Below are positions 16,778 to 26,007 of a stretch of DNA of 64,000 nucleotides, in pieces. The DNA is taken from assembly GCA_036509315.1 (NCBI GenBank), contig DATCFU010000198.1, positions 9,484-73,483 on the forward strand, written 5' to 3'. Within the stretch, counting starts at the first letter, position 1. Each line of letters opens with the position of its first letter. This stretch comes from PALSA-607 sp036509315. GTDB lineage: Bacteria > Actinomycetota > Actinomycetes > Acidothermales > Acidothermaceae. Made by a program: the position numbers and the translations under genes. Under the pieces are notes generated by a model. The model did no database searches and was not told the DNA's origin. It saw only the letters and a program-made list of their open reading frames with translations.

Positions 16778-19176
16778 GCCATCGGCGATGAGTCGGCCGC
16801 CGCAGCGGGTAGTTGCGGGCCGTCTTTAGGCGGGCGGCGGGAGGCGACGATGCGTCTGATTACCCGGATCGCCGATACCAGGAACACCAAACCCGCCGCA
16901 GTGGCTGCGATGACCAGAGCGACAGCCCCATAAGCGGTCGAGTTCATGACGAACGGAACAGGTGCCCCGAACGGCCGTGGGCTCGCATCCGGCGTCCAGA
17001 GTTGTGCGGCGACGTCGAAGCGGCCGCCTGTCGTTGCCTCGACCTCGATCAGCACTTGGTGCCGACTCTGATTGCCCGGAACGGTGAATGGCTCTTGCGG
17101 GGCGACCGTTAGCCGGGCCGCGTTCACTGCGGTTAGCCGGATCTCGATAGTCACTGGATCGGGCAAGTTGTTGACGACAGTAATCGGGATCTTCTGTTTT
17201 CGACTCGTCAACGTGATCAGGCCCGGTTTGACGATGTAGACATTGGCGATCTCGGCATCGAGTTGGGCCTGCACGGCAGCTCGGATCGTGGCCGCTCGAG
17301 CCAGATCTGTACGCAGACCGGCCGACTCCGCGCGCAAGATCGCGATGCTTGACGTGTTGATGAAGGGTTCCGTGGTGCTCGAGCCCAGTACGGCGCTGAA
17401 CGCGACGAGCCGGGCGCGCAGCGCGGCGATCGGGAGCAGGTCTTCGCCTGGTATCTCGGCAGCTGATGCTGCGGCGGCGTACACGAGCGATTGCCGAGGG
17501 ACGCCATCGGCGGTCTGGTCGGCAACTTGTCCGACGTTGGCGCCCTGAAGCCACGGCATCGTCGCGCTGTCCATGAGCAGCGTCGTCGCGAAGCCGTCGG
17601 TGGGATTCCAGTCGCGCGGCGGTGCGATTACCACCGAACTGCCGACGCCGGGTCGTTGCTCCGTGACGAGCATTGTCTCGGCGAGGAAGCGCTGCTCGGC
17701 GACCCGCACACCGCCGTCCACGCTCGTCGATGTGTTCAGCATGGAGGTCAGCGTCGAGTCGGTGAGCACCGCTCGTACGGTGCCCGACGCCGTATGCAGG
17801 TTCGTGCGGGCGCCGGTGACCGCGTTCGCGTCGCGCGGCGGGAGCGTCGTATCAGCGAGCACGACGGTGTCGACGAAATCGCCGGCTAGGTCGTTGAGTG
17901 TGGGCTCGTCGATCGTGCTGTCGACCGGCCAGACGACGTTAGGCAACGTTGGTGCCAGAAGGTCGCCAGTCAACGTCGACTGGCCGGTCGAGCGCGCTAT
18001 GGCGATTTCCCTCGTCAGTCCGGCGCGCTCGAGAGCCACCAGGTCGGTGTCGCCATACGGCAGCCCGATGACCGCCGCGCCCGGTGCGGACACGTCGCTA
18101 TGCAGCGCCGCGAGCCAATCCGTGGCCGCCGATGCACCTGTTCCATTGGTGGATCGCCCGGTGTCACCCGCGACCACCTGGTACGGAGTCGGCTGCGCTG
18201 CGGGTGGCGTCGTGCCGGCAGACTTGGTGCCTTCCCTCGGGGTGCTCGACGGTTTGGCCGGGGTGCTCGACGGTGATGCAGCGCTCGACGCTGGCTCAGA
18301 GGATGAGGCGATGTCGGACGGCGGCGGCACTCCGGTCACCCCTGTCACCCCCGCCGAGAGTTGGGCCGCCCCGGCCATCACAGTGGCGTCGTCGACCAGC
18401 GCAGGATCGATGGCGTATGTGATCGGCACTCGTGCCGCCGACGCCAGTGAGAGCAGCCGACCAAGTCGGCCGGTGGGTGCGAGGTCAGTGGCGAGCTGGT
18501 CGTCGAGAAACGTGTTGCCGTCACCGCGGTGTATCCCGTCAACCAATGGCACCAGCCAGCTGATCTGCGTCGGCCTGAACTGGGCGCCAATCGGCATCCA
18601 TAACAGCTGCGTCGGCAGACGCGTCGTCGCGATGGTACGGCCGGACGTCGTACGCGCGTCGACAGCGAGTGGATACGCGCCGAAGTCAGCGGCGGACGAC
18701 GGCAGGTTGAGGCGGTCAACCGGTACCAAGATCGTCCAGTGTGCGGATTGGCCGGCCGCAAGCGAGCCGATTGCGACGCGGGTGTTGGAGACCGTCGCCC
18801 CGAGTACCACGTTCGGGTCGAAGTCGCGCGCTAAGTCGAAGCGGGTACTGATCCGCGTTGCCGACGCGCGCGCCGCAACGCTCACACTCGTGAGGGGTGC
18901 ACCCGAGATGTTGGTGATGGTGCCGTCGAGCACGACCGTGTCGTGCGGCTGGACGGCCTTGGGGTCGAGGCTCAAGAGCGTGATCGTCACGCGATGTGGC
19001 GCACTCGCGGGCGTTGGTGTCGGGGCAGCCGCAGGCAGCTGGCCGGTGTGGGGGGCCGCTGCATTTGGCGCTCGCGCGGCGTGAGCAACGCCGGTGACGG
19101 CGAGGCCGCCCGTTGCTGCGAAAAACACCGCCGCCACCGCGCTGGCCAGCTGTAGGCATCGACCTTTGCGCTTCAC
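16774..19176 (-). CDS. DUF6049 family secreted, membrane-anchored protein
   Basis: An 800-residue protein with an N-terminal signal peptide (LQLASAVAAVFFAATGGLAV), a large extracytoplasmic region with an Ig-like beta domain near the N-terminus (HRVTITLLSLDPKAVQPHD), a Ser/Pro-rich linker around residue 300, and one C-terminal transmembrane helix (AVALVIAATAAGLVFLVSAI) followed by a basic tail. The same type of gene precedes murJ in mycobacteria (Rv3909), suggesting an envelope role near MurJ; the function is unknown. The frame is open to 19269, but GTG at 19176 overlaps the NUDIX stop by 4 bp and directly begins the signal peptide. Confidence 0.85.
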   Translation of the reverse strand: MKRKGRCLQLASAVAAVFFAATGGLAVTGVAHAARAPNAAAPHTGQLPAAAPTPTPASAPHRVTITLLSLDPKAVQPHDTVVLDGTITNISGAPLTSVSVAARASATRISTRFDLARDFDPNVVLGATVSNTRVAIGSLAAGQSAHWTILVPVDRLNLPSSAADFGAYPLAVDARTTSGRTIATTRLPTQLLWMPIGAQFRPTQISWLVPLVDGIHRGDGNTFLDDQLATDLAPTGRLGRLLSLASAARVPITYAIDPALVDDATVMAGAAQLSAGVTGVTGVPPPSDIASSSEPASSAASPSSTPAKPSSTPREGTKSAGTTPPAAQPTPYQVVAGDTGRSTNGTGASAATDWLAALHSDVSAPGAAVIGLPYGDTDLVALERAGLTREIAIARSTGQSTLTGDLLAPTLPNVVWPVDSTIDEPTLNDLAGDFVDTVVLADTTLPPRDANAVTGARTNLHTASGTVRAVLTDSTLTSMLNTSTSVDGGVRVAEQRFLAETMLVTEQRPGVGSSVVIAPPRDWNPTDGFATTLLMDSATMPWLQGANVGQVADQTADGVPRQSLVYAAAASAAEIPGEDLLPIAALRARLVAFSAVLGSSTTEPFINTSSIAILRAESAGLRTDLARAATIRAAVQAQLDAEIANVYIVKPGLITLTSRKQKIPITVVNNLPDPVTIEIRLTAVNAARLTVAPQEPFTVPGNQSRHQVLIEVEATTGGRFDVAAQLWTPDASPRPFGAPVPFVMNSTAYGAVALVIAATAAGLVFLVSAIRVIRRIVASRRPPKDGPQLPAAAADSSPMA

Positions 19177-19691
19177 GCGATGTCCGCGAGCAGCCCCGGC
19201 ACCTGGTCGACAAGGCGGCGCTCGTCGTCGTAGGCCAGCCGCTGCGCGAGTTCCTCCAGCGGCACCCATGCCACCTCGACGACCTCGATGTCCTCGTCGG
19301 ACAGCTCGCCGCCCTCGGCGAGTAACAGGTAGTGGTGAACAGTCTTATGGATGCGACGCCCCTCAGCGACAAACCAGAAGTCGATGGTCCCAAGGGGTGC
19401 GACGACGCGACCAGCGATGCCGGTTTCTTCGGCGATTTCACGGACGGCGGCAATCTCAGGAGTCTCCCCTGCCTCGACGTGGCCCTTCGGCAGCGACCAC
19501 ACCAAGCGGCCACGCCGGTCGTGCCGGGCGATCAGCGCAGCGCGGCGACCTCGAATGCCCGGAATGCCGGTGTCGACGACCAATCCGCCGGCGGAGGTTT
19601 CCTCGACGCGGCGCAGGCGAGGCACGGGTCGGCGTCCAGGAGGCACGGCTCGATCGTAATGGCCGGGTGGGCACGGTCTGGTCGACCGCAC
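19173..19691 (-). CDS. NUDIX hydrolase (MutT4-like position)
   Basis: Contains a full Nudix box, GHVEAGETPEIAAVREIAEETGI (Gx5Ex7REUxEExGU), about residues 70-92, with KGH just before it. It probably hydrolyses a nucleoside diphosphate-linked compound. It is syntenic with M. tuberculosis mutT4 upstream of the DUF6049 gene. The N-terminal 28 residues are Pro/Arg-rich and the start is uncertain; GTG at 19646 is an alternative. Its stop overlaps the DUF6049 start by 4 bp. Confidence 0.87.
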   Translation of the reverse strand: MRSTRPCPPGHYDRAVPPGRRPVPRLRRVEETSAGGLVVDTGIPGIRGRRAALIARHDRRGRLVWSLPKGHVEAGETPEIAAVREIAEETGIAGRVVAPLGTIDFWFVAEGRRIHKTVHHYLLLAEGGELSDEDIEVVEVAWVPLEELAQRLAYDDERRLVDQVPGLLADIA

Positions 19692-19725
19692 GCAGTGCGG
19701 GTGGCACGGTCTGGTCGACTACGCC

Positions 19726-20466
19726 TCAGCTCGCAGTGGCCGCAACCACCGGCACGGGGGGTGGCGACGAGGTTCCCGATGCTGTTCGCTTGCGAACTCG
19801 CGCGGCGGCGCCTGTGCCGAGTGGGCGCTCGTTTTCACCGAAAATGGCCTCACTCGGAAGAGGCAGCGTGATCGGCGTCGGCGCGATCGGGTCAAGGTCG
19901 ATCCTGACTGCCGTGTCGACGTCATAGCCGCTACCAGCGGGAGCGGCGACCTCAGCGGGGCCGTCGCTGGGCAGCACGAGGGCCCCGCTCAGATGCAGCA
20001 AGTCGGTCGCAGCGATCCCCAGCGCGGTGCCACCGTCGCCCGTCGCGGTGTAGATGATCGAGGTCGCGAGATCCAGCACACCTCGCGTGCTGACCACGAT
20101 GACGTCGGGAGGCAATAACAGCGGAGCGAGATGCCCGGCGATGTAGTCGGTGCGACGGCTCACTAGGGCTGCACCCGCGACGCTCAGTTCCGCGTCTGGT
20201 CCGAGTTGGTCGCGCAGCAACTCGCGCAGTGCGAAGACCAGCGTGGCAGGTACGACCTCTTCGTCGGCGGGCGCCATGAGAAGGACGAGGAGGTCGCCGT
20301 CAGGAGTCAGAGCGTGGAACGGATGGATCGCCAAGCAACGCCGGGGAGTTACCCCGAGGACCTCAGCGAGATGTTCGGCGCCTGCGGCCGGCCGGGGTAG
20401 GCGGACGATCTCATGGTGAACGTCGTGCTCTAACAGGTACTGATGAATGTCGAGCGGACCCAACAT
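19726..20466 (-). CDS. YbaK/ProX-like (aminoacyl-tRNA deacylase-fold) protein
   Basis: The first half resembles the YbaK/aminoacyl-tRNA deacylase fold: LDIHQYLLEHDVHHEIVRLP followed by AEHLAEVLGVTPRRCLA is the usual opening. The C-terminal 100 residues are Pro/Ala-rich, lack a recognisable domain and probably form a tail. It may clear mischarged tRNA or be a non-catalytic relative; the distance from characterised members keeps this tentative. The frame opens at GTG 20481. I chose ATG 20466 because GCGAGG lies 5 bp upstream. It is divergent from pcnA. Confidence 0.6.
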   Translation of the reverse strand: MLGPLDIHQYLLEHDVHHEIVRLPRPAAGAEHLAEVLGVTPRRCLAIHPFHALTPDGDLLVLLMAPADEEVVPATLVFALRELLRDQLGPDAELSVAGAALVSRRTDYIAGHLAPLLLPPDVIVVSTRGVLDLATSIIYTATGDGGTALGIAATDLLHLSGALVLPSDGPAEVAAPAGSGYDVDTAVRIDLDPIAPTPITLPLPSEAIFGENERPLGTGAAARVRKRTASGTSSPPPVPVVAATAS

Positions 20467-20624
20467 GTTGACCTCGCTCACCGACGTGCGCCTAGCGGCG
20501 CCGCCGAAGCAGACATTAGGCGGGCTCGGCCAGGAAAGGAACCCCTGAAGTTACAACGCCCTTCGTGCCGAGTTAGGGACGAACGGGCGTCGTTGATCGT
20601 GCCGGGTGGAGATTCCCCTTTGAG

Positions 20625-22133
20625 GTGGCCTTAACCGGCTCGCGCGCGCCAATCGCATTAGGCCTACCCTTGACCCCTGTGCCTGCGTCGCGTTCCCACC
20701 CTCCTTCGCTAACGAGCACCCAACGGGCAGCGATCGACGAGCTAACCCTGGCGGCGCCGGTGGTTGACGAACTCGGAGAACTCTTCGCGCATGCCGGCCA
20801 CGATCTGGCGCTCGTCGGGGGTTCGGTCCGCGACGCGTTACTCGGCCGGCTCGGCAACGACCTGGACTTTGCCACCAGCGCGCGACCCGACGAGATTCTG
20901 CGGATCACCAAGCAATGGCGTGACAGCAAGTGGGAGTCCGGGATCGCGTTCGGCACTGTCGGACTGCTCAAGGACGGCGTGCGGCTCGAGGTTACGACGT
21001 ATCGCTTCGAGACGTACGACACGGTGTCTCGCAAGCCCGACGTCGTCTACGGTGAGTCACTCGACGAAGACCTGCGGCGTCGAGACTTCGCCGTCAACGC
21101 GATGGCCCTTAGCGTTCCTGATCACGTGTTCCACGACCCGTTCGGCGGCGCCCATGACCTGGCCGCTCATGTGCTACGGACCCCGGGTCTGCCAGAGGAT
21201 TCGTTCTCCGACGATCCGCTGCGAATGATGCGTGCTGCTAGGTTCGCGTCGCAGCTTCGTTTCGACGTTGATCCGTCAGTTGCCATCGCGATGACGGCGA
21301 TGGCTGAGCGGATCACGAAGGTGTCGGCGGAGCGGGTGCGTGACGAGCTCTCGAAACTGATGTGCACAGCAGAACCGCGACGTGGGCTTGCGCTGCTCGT
21401 TGATACCGGACTCGCCGACCTCGTGCTTCCGGAGTTGCCGAAGCTGCGGCTCGAAAGCGACGAGCACTTCCGGCACAAGGATGTGTATGAGCACACGCTA
21501 ACCGTGGTCGAGCAGGCAATTGCATTAGAAGGCGACGATGTTGAACTTGACCTGGTGCTGCGGCTCGCTGCGTTGTTGCACGACATTGGCAAGCCCGCGA
21601 CTCGGCGCAAAGAACCGGGTGGCCGCGTCTCGTTCCATCACCACGAGGTCGTCGGCGCGAAGATGGCAAAGGCGCGACTGACCGCGCTGAAATATCCGAA
21701 GGATGTAATCGCCGATGTTTCGCGGCTCGTCGAACTGCACCTGCGTTTTCACGGATATGGCGAAGGCGAGTGGACCGACTCCGCTGTGCGTCGTTACGTC
21801 CGCGACGCCGGCCAGTTGCTCGAGCGATTGCACAAGCTGACCCGCTCGGACTGCACGACGCGCAACAAGCGACGAGCGGCCGCACTGTCTGCTGCGTACG
21901 ACGACCTCGAGGAACGCATCGAGGCGTTGCGCGAGCAGGAACAGATTGACGCGCTGCGGCCTGAGCTCGATGGCTACGAGATCGGCGCGGTGCTCGGCAT
22001 CCCGCCCGGGCCTGACGTCGGCCGCGCGTATCGATACCTGCTTGAACTCAGGCTGGACGCCGGACCGATCGGTAAGGACGCCGCTTCAGCTGCTCTGCGG
22101 CAATGGGCCGCAGAGCATGACGTGGGTGGTTAG
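20625..22133 (+). CDS. pcnA: CCA tRNA nucleotidyltransferase / poly(A) polymerase family
   Basis: Class II nucleotidyltransferase of the PcnA/CCA-adding family. The N-terminal domain has LVGGSVRDALLGR with the metal-binding pair in DLDFATSA, plus RRRDFAVNAMAL; a C-terminal HD domain follows (LLHDIGKPATR). It repairs or adds the CCA end of tRNAs. The first 20-25 residues may not be translated if GTG 20679 is the true start. It occupies the same place as M. tuberculosis pcnA (Rv3907c), next to the NUDIX gene. Its stop overlaps the convergent ino1 stop by 4 bp. Confidence 0.92.
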   Translation: MALTGSRAPIALGLPLTPVPASRSHPPSLTSTQRAAIDELTLAAPVVDELGELFAHAGHDLALVGGSVRDALLGRLGNDLDFATSARPDEILRITKQWRDSKWESGIAFGTVGLLKDGVRLEVTTYRFETYDTVSRKPDVVYGESLDEDLRRRDFAVNAMALSVPDHVFHDPFGGAHDLAAHVLRTPGLPEDSFSDDPLRMMRAARFASQLRFDVDPSVAIAMTAMAERITKVSAERVRDELSKLMCTAEPRRGLALLVDTGLADLVLPELPKLRLESDEHFRHKDVYEHTLTVVEQAIALEGDDVELDLVLRLAALLHDIGKPATRRKEPGGRVSFHHHEVVGAKMAKARLTALKYPKDVIADVSRLVELHLRFHGYGEGEWTDSAVRRYVRDAGQLLERLHKLTRSDCTTRNKRRAAALSAAYDDLEERIEALREQEQIDALRPELDGYEIGAVLGIPPGPDVGRAYRYLLELRLDAGPIGKDAASAALRQWAAEHDVGG

Positions 22134-23209
22134 CGGTCGACCGTGCCGGCGATGAAGTCGGCAACTGCCTGACGCGCATCGTCGTCGCTGTACTGCACCG
22201 GCGGGCTCTTCATGAAGTAGCTGGACGCCGAGTTGATGGGTCCGCCGATGCCGCGGTCCTTCGCAATCATCGCCGCGCGGACCGCGTCGATGATGACGCC
22301 GGCGCTATTCGGGGAGTCCCACACTTCGAGCTTGTACTCGAGGTTCAGCGGGGTGTCGCCGAACGAACGACCCTCAAGGCGCACGTAGGCCCACTTGCGG
22401 TCGTCGAGCCATGGCACGTAGTCGGACGGTCCGATGTGCACGTCGGCCTTCGCCATCTCGTGCGGAATCTGCGACGTGACGGACTGCGTCTTCGAGATCT
22501 TCTTGGACTGCAGGCGCTTGCGCTCCAGCATGTTCATGAAGTCCATGTTGCCGCCGAAGTTCAGCTGGTACGTGCGCAGCAGCTCGACACCACGGTCTTC
22601 GAACAGCTTCGCCATGACGCGGTGCGTGATCGTCGCGCCGACTTGGCTCTTGATGTCATCGCCGATGATCGGGAGCCCGGCGTCCTCGAACTTCTTCGCC
22701 CACGTCGGGTCGCTGGCAATGAACACGGGAAGCGCGTTGACGAAGGCCACGCCGGCGTCGATCGCGCACTGGGCGTAGAACTTGTCGGCGACTTCGGATC
22801 CGACCGGGAGGTACGAGATCAGCACGTCGACCTTGGCGTCCTTTAACGCCTTTACGACGTCGACGGGCTCTTCCTCGGACTCCTGGATGATGTCGCGGTA
22901 ATAGTCACCCAGACCGTCATAGGTGTGGCCGCGCTGGACCACGACGCCGGTCGTGGGCACGTCGCAGAATTTGATGGTGTTGTTCTCGCTGGCGCCGATC
23001 GCGTCGGCGAGGTCGGACCCGACCTTCTTGCCGTCGACGTCGAATGCCGCGACGAACTTGATATCGCGCACGTGATACGGGCCGAATTGCACGTGCATGA
23101 GGCCCGGCACCCGGTCGTCGGGGTCGGCGTTCTTGTAGAACTCGACTCCTTGGACGAGCGACGCGGCGCAGTTACCGACGCCAACGATGGCTACCCGAAC
23201 CGAACCCAT
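22130..23209 (-). CDS. ino1: Inositol-3-phosphate synthase (myo-inositol-1-phosphate synthase)
   Basis: NAD-dependent enzyme converting glucose-6-phosphate to inositol-3-phosphate, the first step towards phosphatidylinositol and mycothiol in actinobacteria. The N-terminal NAD-binding loop is VRVAIVGVGNCAASLVQG; the core LNFGGNMDFMNMLERKRLQSKKISK and LEYKLEVWDSPNSAGV are hallmark segments. Its 359 residues match actinobacterial Ino1. The frame is open to 23278, but ATG 23209 has GAAGGAG upstream. The PadR gene lies directly upstream on the same strand. Confidence 0.96.
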   Translation of the reverse strand: MGSVRVAIVGVGNCAASLVQGVEFYKNADPDDRVPGLMHVQFGPYHVRDIKFVAAFDVDGKKVGSDLADAIGASENNTIKFCDVPTTGVVVQRGHTYDGLGDYYRDIIQESEEEPVDVVKALKDAKVDVLISYLPVGSEVADKFYAQCAIDAGVAFVNALPVFIASDPTWAKKFEDAGLPIIGDDIKSQVGATITHRVMAKLFEDRGVELLRTYQLNFGGNMDFMNMLERKRLQSKKISKTQSVTSQIPHEMAKADVHIGPSDYVPWLDDRKWAYVRLEGRSFGDTPLNLEYKLEVWDSPNSAGVIIDAVRAAMIAKDRGIGGPINSASSYFMKSPPVQYSDDDARQAVADFIAGTVDR

Positions 23210-23270
23210 GAGCGGTGCTCCTTCAGTGTGATCCCGAGACAACCGGTTAATCCCCGTACGAGTGATGGCG

Positions 23271-23864
23271 CTAGACATTGGTGGCGGGGCTAGTTACTTG
23301 CGGAGTGGACGCGGGGTCGGCGCGCCGCTCGGTTTCGATCAGTTCGGTCAGCCAGCGAACTTCGCGCTCGACGGATTCGAGACCGTGCCGCTGAAGTTCG
23401 AGGGTGTAGCTGTCGACCCGCTCGCGAGTGCGAGCGACGGAGGTCTTCACGTTGTCGAGCCGCTCCTCGAGCCGGCTGCGGCGGCCTTCGAGGATGCGCA
23501 TCCGCACCTCGGCGTCCGTCTGAGAAAAGAAGGCGAAGTGCACGCCGAAGTTCTCGTCTTCCCACGACGAAGGTCCGGCCTCGCCGAGCAGGTTTTGCAG
23601 GTGCTCTTTGCCGTCGGCGGTCAGCCGGTAGACGATCTTGCTACGACTCCCCGTCGATTCGCCGTCCGCGCTGACATGACCAAGGGCCAGCATCTGCTTC
23701 AGGCACGGGTAGAGCGAGCCGTAGGAGAATGCCCGGAAGGCGCCGAGCATTGTGTTCAAGCGCTTGCTGAGCTCGTAGCCGTGCATCGGTGACTCGTGGA
23801 GCAGCCCCAGGACGGCAAGCTCGAGGACGCCTGAGCGTCCTGACCGCCTGACTGCTTGCGCCAC
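23271..23864 (-). CDS. PadR family transcriptional regulator
   Basis: Winged-helix regulator with the PadR signature LELAVLGLLHESPMHGYELSKRL and the wing region GSLYPCLKQMLALGHV; the C-terminal half forms a dimerising helix. Start chosen at GTG 23864 because GAGGAG lies 6 bp upstream; this gives 197 residues. A perfect palindrome of PadR type overlaps the region just before the ribosome binding site, so autoregulation is likely. A PadR gene next to ino1 is also seen in M. tuberculosis (Rv0047c-ino1) and may control inositol synthesis. Confidence 0.88.
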   Translation of the reverse strand: MAQAVRRSGRSGVLELAVLGLLHESPMHGYELSKRLNTMLGAFRAFSYGSLYPCLKQMLALGHVSADGESTGSRSKIVYRLTADGKEHLQNLLGEAGPSSWEDENFGVHFAFFSQTDAEVRMRILEGRRSRLEERLDNVKTSVARTRERVDSYTLELQRHGLESVEREVRWLTELIETERRADPASTPQVTSPATNV

Positions 23865-23875
23865 TGATTGCTCCT

Positions 23876-23898
23876 CGATGTATCGAGCCGATACATCG
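23876..23898. promoter_or_regulatory. Palindromic operator upstream of padR
   Basis: The arms CGATGTATCG and CGATACATCG are perfect inverted repeats with a 3-bp spacer AGC. The ATGTAT...ATACAT core matches operators known for PadR-family proteins. It ends right next to the padR ribosome binding site, so binding would block padR expression; it could also affect the divergent DUF5318 gene. Confidence 0.78.
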
Positions 23899-23944
23899 CA
23901 ACGATACGGGGCCGCCTTCACGAACGCAAACACCGTGTCGCTGC

Positions 23945-24397
23945 GTGGCTAAAATGTCCGCCGTGGAGACGACCCGGTCCTTCATCGACTACTCGCTCGC
24001 GCGTCGGGCCATCCTCGCCGCCCTTTTCGGCGGGCGGGCGACGACGACCGACGTATGTGACGCGCACCCGTATCTGCTCCGGGCCGCCAAGTACCACGGC
24101 GAGCCGACCACCGAGCAGTGCCCGGTCTGCCGCAAGGAGCCGTTGACCCACGTCACCTACACGTACGGGGACGCGCTAGGCCAATACAGCGGTCGAATCA
24201 AGGCAACCCGCGAGCTGGCACAGATGGAGCACGAGGTCAGCGAGTTCACGGTCTACGTGGTCGAGGTCTGCCAGAACTGCGGGTGGAACCACCTCCGCGA
24301 GTCCTACGTGCTCGGTCACGGTGGTCATGCGCGTGCCGCAAATCATCCCCCGGCTCGCCGGGTGACTCATTCCCGCGAGCGGGCCCTCTCCGAGTAA
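23945..24397 (+). CDS. DUF5318 family protein with zinc-ribbon cysteines
   Basis: 150 residues; the middle contains two Cys pairs, QCPVCRKEPL and VCQNCGW, which should form a treble-clef or ribbon zinc site. The opening SFIDYSLARRAILAALFGGR is typical of actinobacterial DUF5318 proteins (Rv0049 in M. tuberculosis, next to PadR in the same order). Function unknown. The start could be GTG 23945 or ATG 23954; no ribosome binding site is evident, and leaderless translation is possible. In mycobacteria the class A penicillin-binding protein gene ponA follows; here it does not. Confidence 0.8.
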   Translation: MAKMSAVETTRSFIDYSLARRAILAALFGGRATTTDVCDAHPYLLRAAKYHGEPTTEQCPVCRKEPLTHVTYTYGDALGQYSGRIKATRELAQMEHEVSEFTVYVVEVCQNCGWNHLRESYVLGHGGHARAANHPPARRVTHSRERALSE

Positions 24398-24474
24398 GCG
24401 GGTCGAAGTAGCCGCGGTGTCTGAGCAGCGGGGGCTGCGCGGCTGCACCGCGGTGGCCGACTAAGTTTCCTGTC

Positions 24475-25965
24475 ATGGACGACGTGCCGGCCGACGTGGC
24501 GGCGGGGGTGATCGCGCCCACGCATGACGATCCGTTCGTTCGAGGTGGCAGCGCGGCTTTCGGCGGGCCCCTGGGCAGGCACGCGCGCACCGGCTGGTCG
24601 TGGTGGACGCCGCTGCGGGTGCTGATCGCTCTCGCCCTAGCCAGTTCGGTTCTCGGGTACATGCAGAAATACCCGTGCCGCAACCAGGCATGGTCTGGCG
24701 GGTTTCAGTACAGCCACGCCTGCTACAACGACATCTATCCGCTCTATTTCGGTGAGGGTCTGTCTGACAACAAAATCCCCTACTGGGACGCGCACACCGT
24801 GTCCGACGATCAACCGGGGCACCCAACCGGCGAGGTCGAATACCCGGTCATGATCGGGGCCGCGATGGAGGTGGGCTCCCTCGGAACAAGGCTGTTGTAC
24901 CCCTCCAACGATCGCGGCCAGGGCTTCATCGACTTGACCTGGCTGATGCTCACGATCGCGGCAGTGGTGGCGGTGATCGCGACGGCACTGACCAACCGGC
25001 GCCGCATGTGGGACGCCGCGATGGTGGCCGCGGCCCCCTCGCTGATCCTGGCCGGATTGATCAACTGGGACTTGTTGGCAGTCGCGATGACGTCTCTCGG
25101 CATCTTGGCGTGGTCGCGAAAACGCAACTTCCTGGCGGGCGCGCTGTTGGGCCTGGCCGTCGCGACGAAGTTTTACCCGATCGTGCTCTTCTTGCCATTG
25201 CTCCTGTTGTGCTGGCGTGCACGGCAGTTGAGGGCCTTCTGGATCGCTGTCGCGGGAGCTGCGATCGCCTGGTCAGTGGTCGACGTCCCGCTTGCGATCA
25301 CGAGGTCCGAAGGCTGGTTCCGGTTCTACTATTTCAGCCGGACGCGTGGGGCTGACTGGGGCTCAATCTGGTACGTGCTCTCGCGTCCAGAAACGCTGCC
25401 GATCTTCGGTCACAAGATCAATTTCTTCGGCTGGAAGTACACGACGAACCAGCTCAACTTGTACGAGGCGGCTGCGATCGCGATCGCCTTCTTGGGCGTG
25501 TGCTGGCTCGCGTTGGCCGCTCGCCGGCGACCGCGGCTGCCGCAACTGTGCTTCCTGACGCTGGCATTTTTCCTGGTGCTCAACAAGGTCTATTCGCCGC
25601 AGTACGTGCTCTGGCTGCTGCCGTTCGTTGTGCTTGCCCGGCCGAGGTGGCGAGCGTTCCTGGTCTGGCAGAGCGCCGAAATCATCTACTTCCTCGGCAT
25701 CTGGATGTACCTGCTGGGCGACCCGAGCGGTCGCACCGGCAAGGGCCTGGAGTACGGACCGTACGCGATCTCACTGGCCATCAGGGACATCTCCGTGCTG
25801 GCGCTGTGTGTGCTGGTGATCATCGACATCCTTCGACCCGAAGGCGATGTGGTCCGCGCCGACGGCAGCGACGACCCGGCCGGCGGGGTGCTCGACGGAG
25901 CGCCCGACATCTTCGACGGCGATCCGAGGTACGACGAGCCCGAGCCCGTCATGGCGCTGAACTGA
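24475..25965 (+). CDS. GT87-type (DUF2029) polytopic membrane glycosyltransferase
   Basis: 496-residue integral membrane protein with about 10 hydrophobic helices, resembling polyprenyl-phosphate-mannose-dependent mannosyltransferases of family GT87 (DUF2029). An early periplasmic loop contains the aspartate-bearing motif DIYPLYF and the YWDAHT and VEYPVMIGAAME segments expected for the active site. It probably elongates cell-envelope mannolipids or glycans outside the membrane. It corresponds to M. tuberculosis Rv0051, which lies between ponA1 and rpsF. The C-terminal 40 residues form an acidic cytoplasmic tail. Confidence 0.82.
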   Translation: MDDVPADVAAGVIAPTHDDPFVRGGSAAFGGPLGRHARTGWSWWTPLRVLIALALASSVLGYMQKYPCRNQAWSGGFQYSHACYNDIYPLYFGEGLSDNKIPYWDAHTVSDDQPGHPTGEVEYPVMIGAAMEVGSLGTRLLYPSNDRGQGFIDLTWLMLTIAAVVAVIATALTNRRRMWDAAMVAAAPSLILAGLINWDLLAVAMTSLGILAWSRKRNFLAGALLGLAVATKFYPIVLFLPLLLLCWRARQLRAFWIAVAGAAIAWSVVDVPLAITRSEGWFRFYYFSRTRGADWGSIWYVLSRPETLPIFGHKINFFGWKYTTNQLNLYEAAAIAIAFLGVCWLALAARRRPRLPQLCFLTLAFFLVLNKVYSPQYVLWLLPFVVLARPRWRAFLVWQSAEIIYFLGIWMYLLGDPSGRTGKGLEYGPYAISLAIRDISVLALCVLVIIDILRPEGDVVRADGSDDPAGGVLDGAPDIFDGDPRYDEPEPVMALN

Positions 25966-26007
25966 TCGCCGCGGTCGGGCTGTAGCCACTCAGGCGTCCG
26001 CTGGCGC

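Noticed and set aside
17573..19084. A 503-codon plus-strand frame
   Set aside because: Antisense to the DUF6049 gene, with Ser/Val-rich composition and no domain.
20550..20610. Imperfect inverted repeat (AACGCCC ... GGGCGT) in the YbaK-like/pcnA divergent region
   Set aside because: The arms match only with insertions and the loop is long; too weak to call an operator.
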